A DNA stretch of 64,000 bases from Phlebopus portentosus (taxonomy: Eukaryota; Basidiomycota; Agaricomycetes; Boletales; Boletinellaceae), in NCBI GenBank assembly GCA_037892935.1, contig JAYXKI010000010.1:868001-932000 (forward strand), in the 5' to 3' direction. The position numbers and the translations under genes are program-made. Under the pieces are notes generated by a model. The model searched no databases and was not told the origin of the DNA. It saw nothing but the letters and a program-made list of their open reading frames with translations. Shown in pieces: positions 23,858 through 40,400 of the stretch (the first letter of the stretch is position 1; each line of letters opens with the position of its first letter).

Positions 23858-26800
23858 ATGACGAGCAGACTCAAACGCAAGCTCAATGATCTGGGTGTTG
23901 ATACCAGTAGCTCAAAAGCAACTGAGAACTTCTGTTTAGTAAGCCTCTACCTCCCTAATCCATTTTACTATCCTTCAATGGCCCTTTTAGATTGGCACAC
24001 CGCTCCCACCACTTGAGAAGTCCAAGGATACAGGAGAATTTGTTCCGCTTTGGAAACAGGAGGTATGACTTGAATCTCTTGGTGCTTTCGGTACTTTCTG
24101 ACCGTGTCACAGGTCAGGGATGAGAAGGGTCGCAGACGACTTCACGGCGCCTTCACGGGGGGCTTCTCTGCGGGCTACTTCAACACAGTCGGATCTAAAG
24201 AAGGTTCGTTTGATATTTACATATTCAGTACCGGTCACCGTGACACTATTATCCAGGATGGACACCGTCGGAATTTAGGTCATCACGGGTCGACAGAGCC
24301 AAAAAGAAGGAGGCCAGACCGGAGGACTTCATGGACGAAGAGGATCTTCGTGAACTACGTGATAATCAAAAGCTGGTCGACACGACAGAGGAAATGGACC
24401 TAGATTTCTGGGAGAGAAAAGCTACGGGAAATGGAGAGGAGAAAGAGTCAGTGATTCCAGTCATCGCGAAGTTTATGTTTATTCACATATTTTTTTTTTT
24501 TTTTGGGGGGGGGGGGGGGGGACAGCTCGATTGCAAATGCTCTGGCGGCAGCTCTCTTGCCTGCTCCGCGAGATTCTGTTGGAGCGCAAATACTCAAGAA
24601 GATGGGCTGGAGAATCGGGCATGGTATTGGACCAAAAGTTACATATGAACAACGGAAACGTCAAGATGCATTATTCCACGGACTGACTGGCTTTGAGGGT
24701 GCCTTGTCGAAACCGGAGGATCATGAAGAAGCGACGAAGCATCTTTACCCTCCTCGAGATACTAAAGCGCCAGTATTCAAGCGCAAAGACGACAAACACG
24801 GACTCGGCTACGAGTCAGGACCTGGATTGTCGCAGCTCGTTGCAACTGAAATGTCTGCCAAGGACCGAAGCACATCAGGCCAGAGTTCAAAAATTAGTGG
24901 TTCGTCTATTTTCCATTTTTTTATTCTTATTATTTGTCTCATTTTCTGTCTGACTTTTGACTTATGCAGCGGGATTCGGACTCGGTGCACTCAATGACGC
25001 CGATGAGGATGACCTTGATGTCTATGATGGTGGACCCAATCAGACTAGCCGAAGACTTGCTTACGACGCTGATGAAGATAACGAAAAAACTATGATGAGG
25101 AAAACTACGCGGGTAAGCTGTCAATTCTCAAAAGTGGTTAATCGCTCATTACTTCAGGAAGCCTTCTTCGCATGCACCGAGCTCCACCTCTAAGTCATAC
25201 TTTAGCAATGGTTTACCATGCTTGCCCGGCTTCGTTGTAGCTAATAAACCTGTATCGGAAGAAAATTTGTAAGAATGCAGACTCCCAACTGTTAAAGATA
25301 GTGCTGACATGTGCGCAGATTTCCTCCTCCAGTCGTTCCAAAGGATTGGGCACCTGATCCTCGTCGGGTTTGGGAGCAAGACAAGGAGAATTTCAGAGCT
25401 GATTCGGATACTCAAGGCGTTGCACGGCAAATGTCTCCCAAAGATGGACAGGCCTGGAGACGGAGTGAATTGTCTGCCAATCAGGTTCGTCTCTGATTAC
25501 GCTATTTTCGCTATGCTAATATATCGCAATCTAGCGCGGTAATATTCTCGGAGAAGCGCCACTTCCTGCGGCTCCACGCTCAGTGTTCGACTATTTAAAA
25601 CCAAAGGATCGTGAACGTCTCAAGAGCTTGTCCACTGGTCATGCCCAAAAGGATGCGTCAATACCACCTGAGGATTCGCAACGCGATCCAGGCCCGACAA
25701 TTTCTGAGCGGGCTCCCAGTATCCCTCCGCTAGACCCACAGGTCGCAAAGATGGCTTTGCAAGGCTTCCAACCATTCACAAATGATCCAATAAAGCAAAC
25801 TCGGTACACAGCCTATCTACAGGCACAAGCCGCTGGTGAAGACAGTGTGCCATTCTCGCGCATGCCCGGTCAGGCTGCTGATGCCTTCATGCGTGAGCTT
25901 GAAGACTACGCCCGTAGCGCACGGCTTTTCAAGCCTGTAAGCGGTGCTATGGCGGGTCGCTTCACGCGTGCAGCGGTAATGGATACGAGTGCTCAAACCG
26001 CTGGGGGTTTACATCATCCAGCAGAGGAAGGTTCATATCTTTCCATGCCTGGAGAAACTGAGAAAGAGGCAGAGCCGGAGAAGGAGGAAAGTCCGAAGGA
26101 GAACGCTGCTCGGTTAGGCATGTATGGACCACTGACACGGGAAGTGAAGACATGGGTTCCAGCCCGATTGTTGTGCAAACGATTCGGAGTGAAGGAACCG
26201 GAGGTAGAGCTGCCTTCGGAAGCAGAGGCCAGCGGTGCGGCATCCGGGAAGGTCAACTGGCAAAGGGGCGGTGTACTTTCAATTGCCGAGGCCACGGGAG
26301 CAGGATTTACCGGATCCACGCGAATAGGCGAGAACGGAGCAGAAAATGAGAATGGGCCAGCTGAGAGTTCCAGCACGCCTGGAAGACGAGACATTGCAAA
26401 CATTGGACTAGGCGACGAAGATGAAACACAAGGACAGGACATACTGACGTATGAGCGACCGGGAATGGATATTTTCAAGGCCATCTTTGCGAGCGATGAA
26501 GAGGACGCAGACCAAGGTGAAGATGCAGGAGACGCTGATTCGGTTGGGCACAAGAGCGACGCTCCCAGTCAGACGGATGAAAGCGTTGCTCCGGTACCCG
26601 GTTCTAAGATTACTAAATCTGATGCAGAGCCTTCACATGTTGCCCCTGTCGACTATAATAATATGGCAGGAAAAGTTGACATATCAGAGTTCAAACCGAC
26701 TTTCGTATCACGTTCCGATCGTGCGAAGGTCAAGGAGAAAGACAAACGTGACAAAGGGAAGGACAGGGAGAAAGAAAAGAAAAAGAAAAAGCATAGAACG

Positions 26801-27070
26801 GCGCTCGTCTCGTTCGAAGTTGAAGAAGAGAGCGGGGATCGCGAGCAAGCCAGAGAACGAGATTCGGAGAAGAAGAGGAAGAAAAAGAAGAGCGAAAGGA
26901 AGAAAGATATTTCACGATCGGATGATGCCGATGACGAGGGCATGTGGATAGAGAAACCTCCGCCAGAGACTGTGCAAAATCTCGTCTCTACTGCCCACAG
27001 TGCGGCTACTGAGGAGCTTATCGAAGCAGGACCACCAAGAGGTAGGAAACGAGCGGTTGACTTCCTGTAG
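23858..27070 (+). CDS. GPATCH1/TOUGH-like G-patch splicing protein
   Basis: Spliceosome-associated G-patch protein (GPATCH1 in animals, TGH in plants). The DUF1604-type N-terminus is clear across introns: [21 protein letters not shown], then [20 protein letters not shown] and [16 protein letters not shown] sequence. The G-patch is [17 protein letters not shown]. After it come [48 protein letters not shown] and [12 protein letters not shown], all conserved. The long last exon (from about 25536) holds [12 protein letters not shown], a SURP-like middle region and a Lys/Glu-rich tail. The intron at 24471-24525 is almost only T15 followed by G17. The exon boundary at about 25161 uses AAG rather than the nearer CAG to keep frame. 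Confidence 0.88.
24490..24521 (+). repeat. T15 then G17 homopolymer pair inside an intron
   Basis: Fifteen T followed by seventeen G occupy most of a 55-base intron of the GPATCH1-like gene, ending just before ACAG. It replaces the polypyrimidine tract. Run length is likely variable or error-prone. Confidence 0.9.
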
Positions 27071-27159
27071 CCTATAATTTATGTCACGATCTGCATACCG
27101 TAACCTGCCGAGCATACAATTTCCCTTCGTCATAACCATGCTTCATCTGCCTCATCACC

Positions 27160-28850
27160 CTACTCATCTTCCCACTCATCCCCGTCAGCAACACCATTCG
27201 TACCTTCATCTTCTTCCGGCACATCACCACGATCTTCTGTATTGACATCGCTTTCGTCGTCATCTTCATGCTTTCGCTTTCCTGTAATACTTTGAATGGG
27301 AGTTTCACCGTCTGCAAGCGTACAACATGTGAGCCGGCTTCCTTTCGTGTCATAAGACGCGATCGCTTCTAGCTGTATGGCGTCTTTTGAGGCAGTGGTA
27401 CTGCCTAGCGAGTCGAGTGTGCCGAGATCAAATACTCGTATCCAACCATCAGAAGAAACGGTGCTCATGATGGTAGTCCATTTTTGTTCCAATTTCGCCT
27501 GCGTTGTCGCGACAGCGAGTGTATCTAACGACTTCACTCTGGGGAAGAGTGAAGGAATCGCGAGGTTTACTAAACAAATAAACGTATGGCAGAAATAAAC
27601 GGAACATACCTATTTTGATGGCCAACTGCCTCAGCAATGATTGGAAGCGACGTGTTGTCCTCACTTTTCGTACTGTAGATGGTCACCTTCCTGTCTTCGG
27701 ATGCAACGAGAAGATATTCTTCCCCAGACTTGGCTCGATGAAAGCGTACATCTTGTATGCGCTTCGAATGTCTTACCGTGTGCAGTAAAGACATTTCCTG
27801 CATAAATTGAATAAATAAAGATTCAACGGCTGCTACGCATCGAGGTGACGTACTGTTGAGTAAATATCCAAACATGAATCTGTCTGTACAACGAAACGAC
27901 TGCCGTCGGAAGACCATCGTACAATTTCTCCCTCTGCTGGTGCGATTCTGAGTGAAGATTATCATCATAAAAACACGTGAAAGCCGACCTTTTCCAAGCT
28001 TCGTACTCGCGCTTCCCTTACCACGCATCAGGTCCCACATCCGCAATGTACGATCTTTACCGACACTGAGACCGACTTTACCAGAGGGGTGTACGGCAAC
28101 ACAATTTACGCGACCCTTGTGTCCTTTCATAGATCGAAGAAGAATCCAGTCCCGCGAGCGAAAGATGCATATAGTACCGTCTTCGGAAGCACTCACAAGA
28201 TGAGTGCGAGTCGGGAAGTCGAGATATGTAATTGATCCTAATGAAAATAATAATTAGTTGAAGGTCTCTAATGAGCACGAAAATAAACATAACATGCCTT
28301 CATGGTGCACAACATCACCAACTTCCTTTCTCCTGCGCAAATCCCATACTTTGATGATTTCATCTGCGCTTCCAGTCGCGAGCCATTTTCCACCTTCGGG
28401 AGACGCAGCGACTGCCTTGACGCATGCAACATGAGCAGGGAAGATGAAGATAGGCTTCAAGGTCGGTCCATCTAATGTTGTGCCATCTTCTCCGATAAAT
28501 GAGCCCTCTAGGCCGTACAATAATTTCTCGTACGTGCCCGCAACGACTTTGAACGTCGACGGATAGATCTTCGGAGACGGTTCCGGAGCTGCTTTCCCCT
28601 TCCCCTTGTCTACCCTCGACTTCATTTTGACGGGAGGTAGGGTAGGAGCTCGCTGAGAAGGCTTAGACTTTTTGCTCGAATTTTTGTTGACAAGGTCACT
28701 GTTTTTCGGATTCGCACCGGATGACGACTTGACTGAAATTTTGTCACAAACGGCGGGAGGTGCTTTTGGCTTCTTAAGGGCAGATTTCAGAGGCAATGCA
28801 GTAGATTTGACCTTCTTGTGAGGTTCCTGCTCTTTGTTTGCATGTGCCAT
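27160..28850 (-). CDS. MAK11: MAK11/PAK1IP1-family WD40 ribosome biogenesis protein
   Basis: Nucleolar WD-repeat protein needed for 60S subunit assembly. Start MAHANKEQEPHKKVK at 28850, then a Lys/Ser-rich tail of about 90 residues before the propeller. WD repeats: AHVACVKAVAASPEGGKWLA...IIKVWDLRRRKEVG, then HLVSASEDGTICIFRSRDW, GHKGRVNCVAVHPSGKVGLS...LRMWDLMRGKG, IVRWSSDGSRFVV, and DGWIRVFDLGTL. It ends in an acidic tail (EEDEGTNGVADGDEWEDE). At the 27989 splice donor the phases disagree by one base (GGAAAAG then ATCGCACCAG), suggesting a missing G. Stops converge with the GPATCH1-like gene, 89 bases apart. Confidence 0.88.
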
Positions 28851-28985
28851 CGTAAGGTCGAGTAGGCTAGGGGAGACAGATCGAGCGGAACGAAAAATTG
28901 AAGTTTTGAGCTGAAGGTCCGGGAGCACGTGCAACGCGCCGCAAGTCAATAAGTGTTTATGAAAAAATAGGCTTGGATCTTACTT
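28851..28985. promoter_or_regulatory. Short bidirectional promoter of MAK11 and GatA
   Basis: Only 135 bases separate the divergent start codons of a 60S biogenesis gene and a mitochondrial translation gene. No TATA box seen. Confidence 0.5.
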
Positions 28986-30942
28986 ATGACCAGCAAGCAT
29001 CTAAACGCGACTTTATGCTCTTTAAGAAATTTTCTGCGTACTTCGCATATTTCTGGCTCCCGAAGGCGGTATAGTGAATTAGCTTCAACGTCGGAACATT
29101 TCGCCGAATGGACAAACGCGTATGTATCCTACGATGATTGTGTGTTTCCCAGCTTGCTCTGTCACTTGTATTGTTCTATTGTTCTTACACCGAAAACCCA
29201 GCCGTTTTGGTCGCCGATTCTAGTTCATCGGGTCCTCTGCAAAATATGAGCATCGCTCTTAAAGACAATATTTGTACGAAGTACTTTAAGACAACCTGCT
29301 CTTCTGCTATGCTACAGGGTGTGTGCTTCATGGTCCCGCTCTTTTTCTACGGCTGACATATCTTCAGATTTCGTATCTCCTTACGATGCGACTGTAGTAC
29401 GGCTGCTTCGTGGTGCTGGCGCGACGATCTTGGGAAAGACAAATTGCGACGAATTTGGAATGGGGTAAATAATCGTCTCCTGTTCACAATGAAAGACGAC
29501 TTATATTATCTTCTGCAGGTCGTTCAACGTTCATTCAGTCCATGGACCCGTCGTAAATCCGTATCAAGCGCTTTCATCTCAATCCGAGATAGAAAGAGAA
29601 CGACGTTCCGCGGGAGGGAGCTCTGGAGGGAGCGCAGCTGCCGTAGCATCCGGGTCGTGTTTCGCGTGAGATGCATTTTTTTCAACAGCCCTGTGACTGA
29701 TGCTAAATCATTCAGTAAAGATCACTAGGTACAGATACTGGCGGTTCTATTCGGTTACCAGCAGCTTACTGCGGAATCGCTGGTCTGAAGCCTTCCTACG
29801 GTTTAATAAGCAGGTTAGCCGTTTCATGATTGTCAAGTGGGGAAGTTACTGAAAGCATGAGTAGACATGGAATTGTCTCTTATGCTGATAGCCTTGACTG
29901 CGTCGGAATCTTAGCCAAGGAAGCGGGAGACATAAAATCCATTTTCAGTGAGCTTTACTAACTTCTCAAGTTTGTAAAAGAACCTGACAGGTCGCAGAGG
30001 TTTTATCGGTCCATGATCCAAGAGATCCCACATCTGCAAGCGAGGACGCTCGAACGAGGGCGGCCGAATCAAGTTTCAATAGTCTTCCTCGAACAAACCC
30101 TTTGCAAGGTCTGAAGGTTGGTGTACCACAAGAGTATTTTCCCAGAGAACTTGATGAGTCGGCAATCAGACCGTTACGGGACTTGGTTGAGAAGCTAAAA
30201 TCTGCGGGCACAGACGTTGCTCCAGTTTCATTACCAGCGACGCGATATGCTTTGAGCGCGTACTACGTCATCGCAAGCGCGGAGGCAAGTAGTAATCTGG
30301 CAAGATACTCCGGAATTCATTACGGTAAGCTTTCCTTCACGAGGATGCAGCATGAATTGAAACTTAGCCCTACCTCAGGGTTGCGTATCGCTCCGCCTCC
30401 GGATGCAAATCGGAAGAGGGTATCAGACGTATATTCTTACAGTCGTTCGAAGGGCTTTGGTCATGAAGTACAAAAGCGCATTCTTCTAGGGACATATGCT
30501 TTGACAGCCGAGTAAGTACTGATTAGTATCATATTGCACTACACAATTGACTTGTATCAGTGCCTTTGATAATTACTTCCTTCAGGCTCAGCGCGTCCGA
30601 AACTTGGTGAAGGCAGATTTTGACGGCGTGTTTCGAATATCAAATCCACTTTCCCCGAGTTGCCTCAGAGCGACGTCCCATGGCGTGGATGTTCTCCTGC
30701 ACCCTTCGGCCATTCGATCTGCGCCGTTTCTTTCAGAAACTGGGGAACTGAGTACACTTGAGGCGTATGTACAAGACGTGCTCACCGTTCCTGCATCGTT
30801 GGCTGGACTACCGGCTTTGTCGATTCCCGCTGGATTGGCCAAAGATGGCTGGCCTTTGGGCGTGAGCGTCGTGGGTCAATGGGGACATGATGAGATGATT
30901 CTTAAAGTTGGTGATATCATACAGAGGCTTGCCAAAGAATAA
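28986..30942 (+). CDS. HER2: Mitochondrial glutamyl-tRNA(Gln) amidotransferase subunit A
   Basis: Amidase subunit of the GatAB/GatFAB complex, which converts Glu-tRNA(Gln) to Gln-tRNA(Gln) in mitochondria. The basic, Ser-rich N-terminus ([20 protein letters not shown]) fits a targeting peptide. The catalytic triad is visible: Lys in IALKDNI, cis-Ser in [12 protein letters not shown], and the nucleophile Ser in the second part of [27 protein letters not shown] and [12 protein letters not shown] are also family signatures. The C-terminal part ([19 protein letters not shown]) ends IIQRLAKE. All the splice joins I checked keep frame, including short exons near 29360-30000, so this gene appears intact. 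Confidence 0.93.
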
Positions 30943-31249
30943 AAAATCATTTATTTGTATTTTATACACATTCTGGTATTGTATAGAATGACCTGGAACA
31001 AATAGACAAGCAAGAGTATCTGATGGTTGGGTGGAACAAGTGATAGATATTCCACGTCCGCTCGTTTGTTTGTCATCATTTCTTAGTAATAATTACCATA
31101 ACGGTGTCGCCTTTCGTCAGTCACGTCTGACCAGCGACGCGCGTCGCCCTTGACACTGACCCATATAAACCCGCGTTCGCCTTTTGACGTTCTCTGTAAC
31201 CACCCCCTCACAACTTTACGTGACTGTAGACCACAGACAACGAAGCAAT
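30943..31249. other. Intergenic region, GatA to CDC48
   Basis: 307 bases between tandem genes: GatA 3' UTR and the CDC48 promoter/5' UTR. Nothing else recognised. Confidence 0.5.
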
Positions 31250-34634
<3,385 letters not shown>

Positions 34635-36734
34635 ATGGCAGAGACGGAATACGTCCTCAAGCAGCGCCGAGGGACGGGGACGGCTACCGGTGTAGGTACG
34701 AGTAGCAGTGCGAGCTCGGGCACGGGCACGTCTACATCCGTTCCGGAGGACCACCACCCTAAAATCCATATCTCAAGCCAGGACTGCGATGACGATAAGA
34801 CCATAAACAACGTTAACAAGAGAATGCACACCATCCCTTCTCAATCTAAATCCATATCTCTCTTGGGCACTACTCCGGCCAGCACAAGCGCGCTCTCCGC
34901 GTCCCTCTCGTCGTTCTCGAACTTGACGGTATCGGGGAGCGTGCAGCTGAAGGAGAAGTTGTCCCAGCTGAAGCAGAGTGCACATGAGCGCGCGGCGGGT
35001 GTCATCCCAAAGGTCGAGTGAGTGGTCATTTCGTGAGGGCGATGAATGCCCTTTCTGTTTGTTGACTTTGACTCTGCCCGCTTGCGTTGCAGCTTCGCTC
35101 CTGCTGCTGTTCCACGCGTACGGCGTTTCCAAACGCTCGCAGTGTCCATCTATGAGCTGCTCATGCCCATCTGTCTCTTTGTCTTCTTCTTCGCCTGGTA
35201 TGTGCCACTCCACACGCTCATCTATTCGTGCCAAAAGTTCGAATTCGATGCTGACGTTGATTCATTTGGTACGTGTTGCACGCATGGTGGCTCAGTTCTT
35301 TCCCACCACTATGGCCTGCAGCCGCACTGTACATGATCTGGGTCTACTACATTGACAAAAGTCCTGAACGTGGGGGCGCTCGAGTCAGTGGTTCCGAAGT
35401 ATGCGGTTCTGGACGTATTTTGCGGAATATTATCCTGCTTCGTGCGTAGTTCGTCCTTCGTCCTTATTTTCAATACTGACATTTTGTCATATAACGATAG
35501 GATAAGAAAGGTGAGCATCCGTATCATGATGTCTCGCAGAAAAAAAAGATACTTATGATTCTCGTAGGAACAAGATTTACCCGCTGATAGAGCGTATGTG
35601 TTCGGGTATCATCCGCATGGTATGCGCCGAATTGTGCTTCCATTACTCTTGTCGTTTACTAATGGACCCCTCAGGTATAATTGGAATGTATGCATCATCA
35701 AGTACTTCCTTTCCCTTTAGCCGCTGATGATGATCTCTCTGGGATAGGGGCGCCTTAGCGACCTTTGCGACCGAGAGCACGGGCTTTTCGGAAGCGTTTC
35801 CGGGAATCCGACCACACTTGTTAACGCTGGCGTCGAACTTCCGGATGCCTCTGTACCGGGATATATTGCTTGCGCTTGGCGTTTGCAGTGTCTCCCGAAG
35901 ATCGTGTGAGAATATACTAAGGCAGGGGCATGGAAGTGCGATTTGTATTGTCGTGGGTGGTGCTGCTGAAAGCTTGAGTGCGCATCCTGGGACGGCGGAT
36001 CTGACACTCAGAAGGAGGTTGGTCTAGTCTTTTCTTTTCTTTCTATCGGAAGTGGAGCGAATTACGGCGCCCGAGTGGACAGATACTGATGGATTTACTC
36101 GTACCGTAGATTGGGATTTATCAAACTTGCGATGCAGACAGGCGCAGATTTGGTTCCGGTGTTTTCCTTTGGAGAGAACGATGTGAGGAGATTGTCATCC
36201 AATATTTGCTGAGTTGAGGATTGAAAATTTTACCCCTTCAGATTTTTGATCAGATGCCGAATGAACAAGGGACGCTACTTCACACTTTACAAAAACGATT
36301 CCAGTTGATGTTTGGGTTCACTCTGCCGTTATTTCACGGACGGGGGATGCTAAACTGTGAGTGGTTTTCAATCGTGCTGAGGAGCAAGCTGAACGCCTAC
36401 GTCTTAGATAATATTGGGTTGATGCCATATCGACGGAGGATCGTGGCTGTTAGTGAGTGGATTTAAGCGCCGTGATTGTAGATCAGAGTTGCTGACGACG
36501 GACCTTGTGGCGTTAGTTGGACGGCCGATCAACGTGGTGAAGAACGAGAAACCGACGCTTGAACAGCTGTATGGCGTTCAGAAGCTTTACATCGATGAGC
36601 TCTACCGGTGAGCGAGAGCTGTATTCTTCGGTAACTCTTATTATGACTGACGATTTGAAATGAATAGAATATGGGAGACGTACAAGGACGTGTTCGCGAC
36701 AAATAGAAAACGGGAGCTGAACATTATTGACTGA
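34635..36734 (+). CDS. DGA1: Diacylglycerol O-acyltransferase, DGAT2 family
   Basis: Makes triacylglycerol from diacylglycerol and acyl-CoA at the ER and lipid droplets. The N-terminal extension of roughly 120 residues is Ser/Thr-rich. A membrane hairpin (LMPICLFVFFFAWYVPL; ALYMIWVYYID) follows. Then come DKSPERGG and RFWTYFAEYYPAS, the catalytic YHPHG motif, GFSEAFPGIRPHLLTLASN, and GFIKLAMQTGADLVPVFSFG with END. The end reads IDELYRIWETYKDVFATNR. The frame breaks at the G5 run 35372-35376: the upstream frame reads SPERGG, and one extra G is needed to reach WFRSMRFWTYFAEYY. The start could also be the upstream Met at 34608. Confidence 0.9.
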
Positions 36735-37476
36735 GATTATTCTTTGCGTGCATTGCTTTGATGTACTATATACATATCACAAAGGACGTGTACATTCGTA
36801 GAGGTACCTTACGTTGCATTATACCGCCGCAGTAGTATTTTGTTTTGAAACAAGTGAGGTTGGGATTACTCAAGATGTACGTAAAAGAGCATAGGAGATA
36901 TGCCGTGAGATATGCCGAGAGTGGCATTCGCTCGCTCGCTCTGATCTGAAAAGCCAAACGCCCGAGGGAGGGAAGATCAATTGCCAGTCCAGTCCGGATA
37001 CCACCGTTCAAAGAAGGACTCGGAAGCAGTGCATTGAATGTACCCCACCCACGCTGCATGCACAAGGCGTCCCACCCAGCCATCCCGTGCTGCGCTACTT
37101 TCATAGCTGAGCATTTAGCTGCTGCAAGTCCGTCGATAATAAAAAGATAAGTGAGTGTGAGTGTGAATGAACGGAAGCTTAGAGGATAGCCACGTGCCAG
37201 TGGATGAGATCTGATCGGGAGGTGCATCCCTGACCTTGACCTGTCTCTGGCTCTCGACTGGCCTGATCGCTGTCAATTTACTCACCTCCGTATTCCAATC
37301 TTCTTCTCTTCAATCCCTCCCATCTTCTTCCTTTCGCACACTTCACTCTCCCTTCTCCCCAACATCTTCAGTCATTCCTCTTGGATTTGGCTTCCGGTCC
37401 GACGTGATCCTTATCGCCTTGACCATCGAGCGCTCGCCTTAGCCTTTGCGTTCTCTTCAGCTTGGTACTTGCCCTG
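36735..37476. other. Intergenic region upstream of RXT3
   Basis: About 740 bases: DGAT2 3' UTR, then probable RXT3 promoter and 5' UTR. The pyrimidine-rich tract 37305-37375 (CTTCTTCCTTTCGC-like) resembles fungal transcription start regions. The minus-strand ORF at 36766-37227 has no recognisable feature. Confidence 0.45.
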
Positions 37477-40400
37477 ATGAACGTCGCAAGGCTGCTTCAG
37501 GACTCGCCTTCTGACGACCGTGACAGACTCCGCAGACAGGAGTCCAGGGACAGGCAGGATAGGGAAAGAGAGAGGGAACAGGAAGAAGAGAGAGAACGTG
37601 AATGGGAGCGCGAGAGAGAAATTGCGAGGGAGAGAGATGAATGGGAGAGAAGTCGAGAATGGGACAGGGATAGAGAAAGGCAAAGAAGCACGCTGTCGTC
37701 AACATCCTCGGTACCTCAGCCAGCTCACCGTTCATACTCCCCGCTCGAGAGTGCTCTGCCTTCCCGGTCTCACATTCATGCATACGATAACAAGCAGCCT
37801 ACGCTCCCTCCACCCCCACGTCCAACGGGACAGAGTCAGGGCACGAATCACGCCTATGCTCATTCTCATTCTCCCAGCTCGGAAGCCGTGCATACTCGAT
37901 CTTACAGCCAGGATGGCCACCCGTCGTCCTCGACGCATTCACATTCACATTCCCCGCCTGCGCCATTGTTCTTGTCTCCGCTGACTGCACCAGCGCGGGA
38001 AGGCACCGCGGCAGGTCCCGTGCCGGGAAGCACGCTAAGCACCGAATACTCGGCGGAGTACGCCCACCGAGCGAAAAATTCCTCCCAGCAAGCGCGAGAC
38101 GGAGCGCCCTCCGCGCTTTCGCGCCTCGATCAGGACAGGGATCGGGAATACCGACAGAGGGCGCATTCGCTTTCCGGATCGGGTCGGCCGCGCACACCTC
38201 CATATGGAGACTATGGCGATGCGGGGCACATTTCACCCACTACAGCCAGATTGGGCTCCAAGCAGCATTCCCCGGCGCAGGGCTCTTACTCCGTTGTTCC
38301 GCCTTCTCCGTCGCATCCGCAACGAGAAGAATTCTCGCCTTCTTTGTCGAGCTCGCTTAACAGTAATAATATTAACAGTGCTTCTCCATTGCCAAGGGCG
38401 CATTCGAACCAGGCAGCGCCGTCGTCTCGCCGACCGCCACCACCACCGCCGACGTCGTTGCAGCCCCCGCCGAGCGCGTCGCTTAGCCGCTCACACGACA
38501 GTACCGGAGCGCCGACATCCTCGGCGATGGGCCGATCCTTTGACGAGCGTCCCTATATGGTGCGTCATTTTAAGTTATTACATCATCCCACTGGCTGTGT
38601 CCGGCCCGACGCTGCGGACCACAGCCGGTTTGGTGATCGTTGCCTCACGTGCTGATCACGATTTGCTAACCACCATCAAATCACGCTTTTCACTTTTGCC
38701 ACACAGGGCCGAGCGCCGTCGTCGTCGTCGTCATCTGTGATGAGCGCTGGTCGCGAGCGCGAGCGCACGTTGAAAGAAGATATTGAACGTGAACGAGAAG
38801 CATTCGAACGTGAGCAGCGTGAGCAAAGACAGAGAGAGCGGGAACGGGGGAGAGAGTTGGAGCACAACGCACGGAGTCGATCGGCGAGCGGTAGTGCAGG
38901 TGCACAGATCGTGCTGCCAGACGGAAACAGCGATCGCGAGAGGGAGATGGCGGAGTATCAGAGGATGAAAGACATGGATGCTATTCGAGCTGTGGCGGAA
39001 ACACGTATGCAGAGTCAACCACGCGATGCGCGAGAGCGAGACGCGCAGCGCCATCACCATCATCATTATCACCACCATCCGCTCTCGCATTCGCATTCGC
39101 ATCCTCAGCTTAGCCAAAACACGTATCCTCAGCACCAGAAGCAGCCCGAGCAACAACCTCGGCATCAGCAACAACATCAGTCGTCTCTACCGCCGCCTAT
39201 TCCTGGGACGCCGTACACGTATGCGCACACCGGCAAACCGCGCATAAGCCGAAGTGGTGTGCTCAAACTCGCTCCTCCTGGGGTGACGGTACCGAACAAT
39301 GTACCGCCATCGTCGTCGGATATGACATTTGCGGGTGCGCCGGGTGTCGTGATACGGCAAGAAACGCTAACTCTGGCTCCGCCATCTCATGTAGCTCCTA
39401 CCTTACAGTTGCAGTTGCGGCAGGAGCAGCAACATCCTCAACAGCAGCAACAACAGTCGGCTCAGGGACCGTCAGGTTCATCAGGCCCTCAGCCTATTGA
39501 GCCCATTCCTGTCGACGTGAAACAGCGCTCGCCTCCTGCGATGACTTTGCACAACACGACTGATATGCACGGCGAAGGTCCTCAGGTATACAAATATCTT
39601 CCATATGGACATGATGAAGATCCTCATTCGTTTTCTCATCCTCAGCAGCATCCCCCGCCGACAGGCAAACACAAGTATTCTACTGGACCGACTGGAGCTG
39701 GTGTACCTCCTCCAGGCAGTGGACCACCTCCGCCTGGGAACCTGCATCCTTCCATGATGTCTGTCCAGCAGCAGCAGCAGCAACAGCAACATTCGCATCA
39801 ATTCGGTTCCATGCAGCCACCGCATCAAGTTCATCACCAACAATCTCTTCCTCCGCCGCATCAATCTAGGCCCTCCTCGTCAGCGAACGGCTTGCATGGA
39901 CAAGGTCAGCTACATGCGAACCCATATAGACATATGCCGTCCGGATTGCCGCCTCAAAATTATCCGCCACCTCCGATGCAATACAATGAAGTCCCTCCTC
40001 CACCTGTTCCGATGGCACTTCAACCCATGCCACCTCCGTCTCCCCCACCAAGAGAGTTGACACCTGCAGAGCGCCCATTGTATCTTGGAACATACGTTTT
40101 TCCGCGTATACCGTTCCCGTATTTCTTCCCTTCGTGGTCAGAGATGGAGATGTGCACCCTGAACGTCGGTCCTGGACAGTCGAAGAAGGTTGCAAGGCGT
40201 GAAGCAGAGCTCGCAGCGGACCACAAAGATCGTCCGACCCATGTCACTATCCTCGTCCCATCTGCACACCTGCCTTCTTCGCTTCCCACAGATGGACGGT
40301 CGCGTATTTGGGGCGGAGCGCCTTTATCTATTCCGAATCCCTGGGTACCGTACGTCAATTATATGTCGCGTTCGCATGGAGCAAATGCACGGCGTATCTA

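Noticed and set aside
36766..37227. Minus-strand ORF of 153 codons between DGAT2 and RXT3
   Set aside because: No motif, no intron pattern and atypical composition; likely chance.
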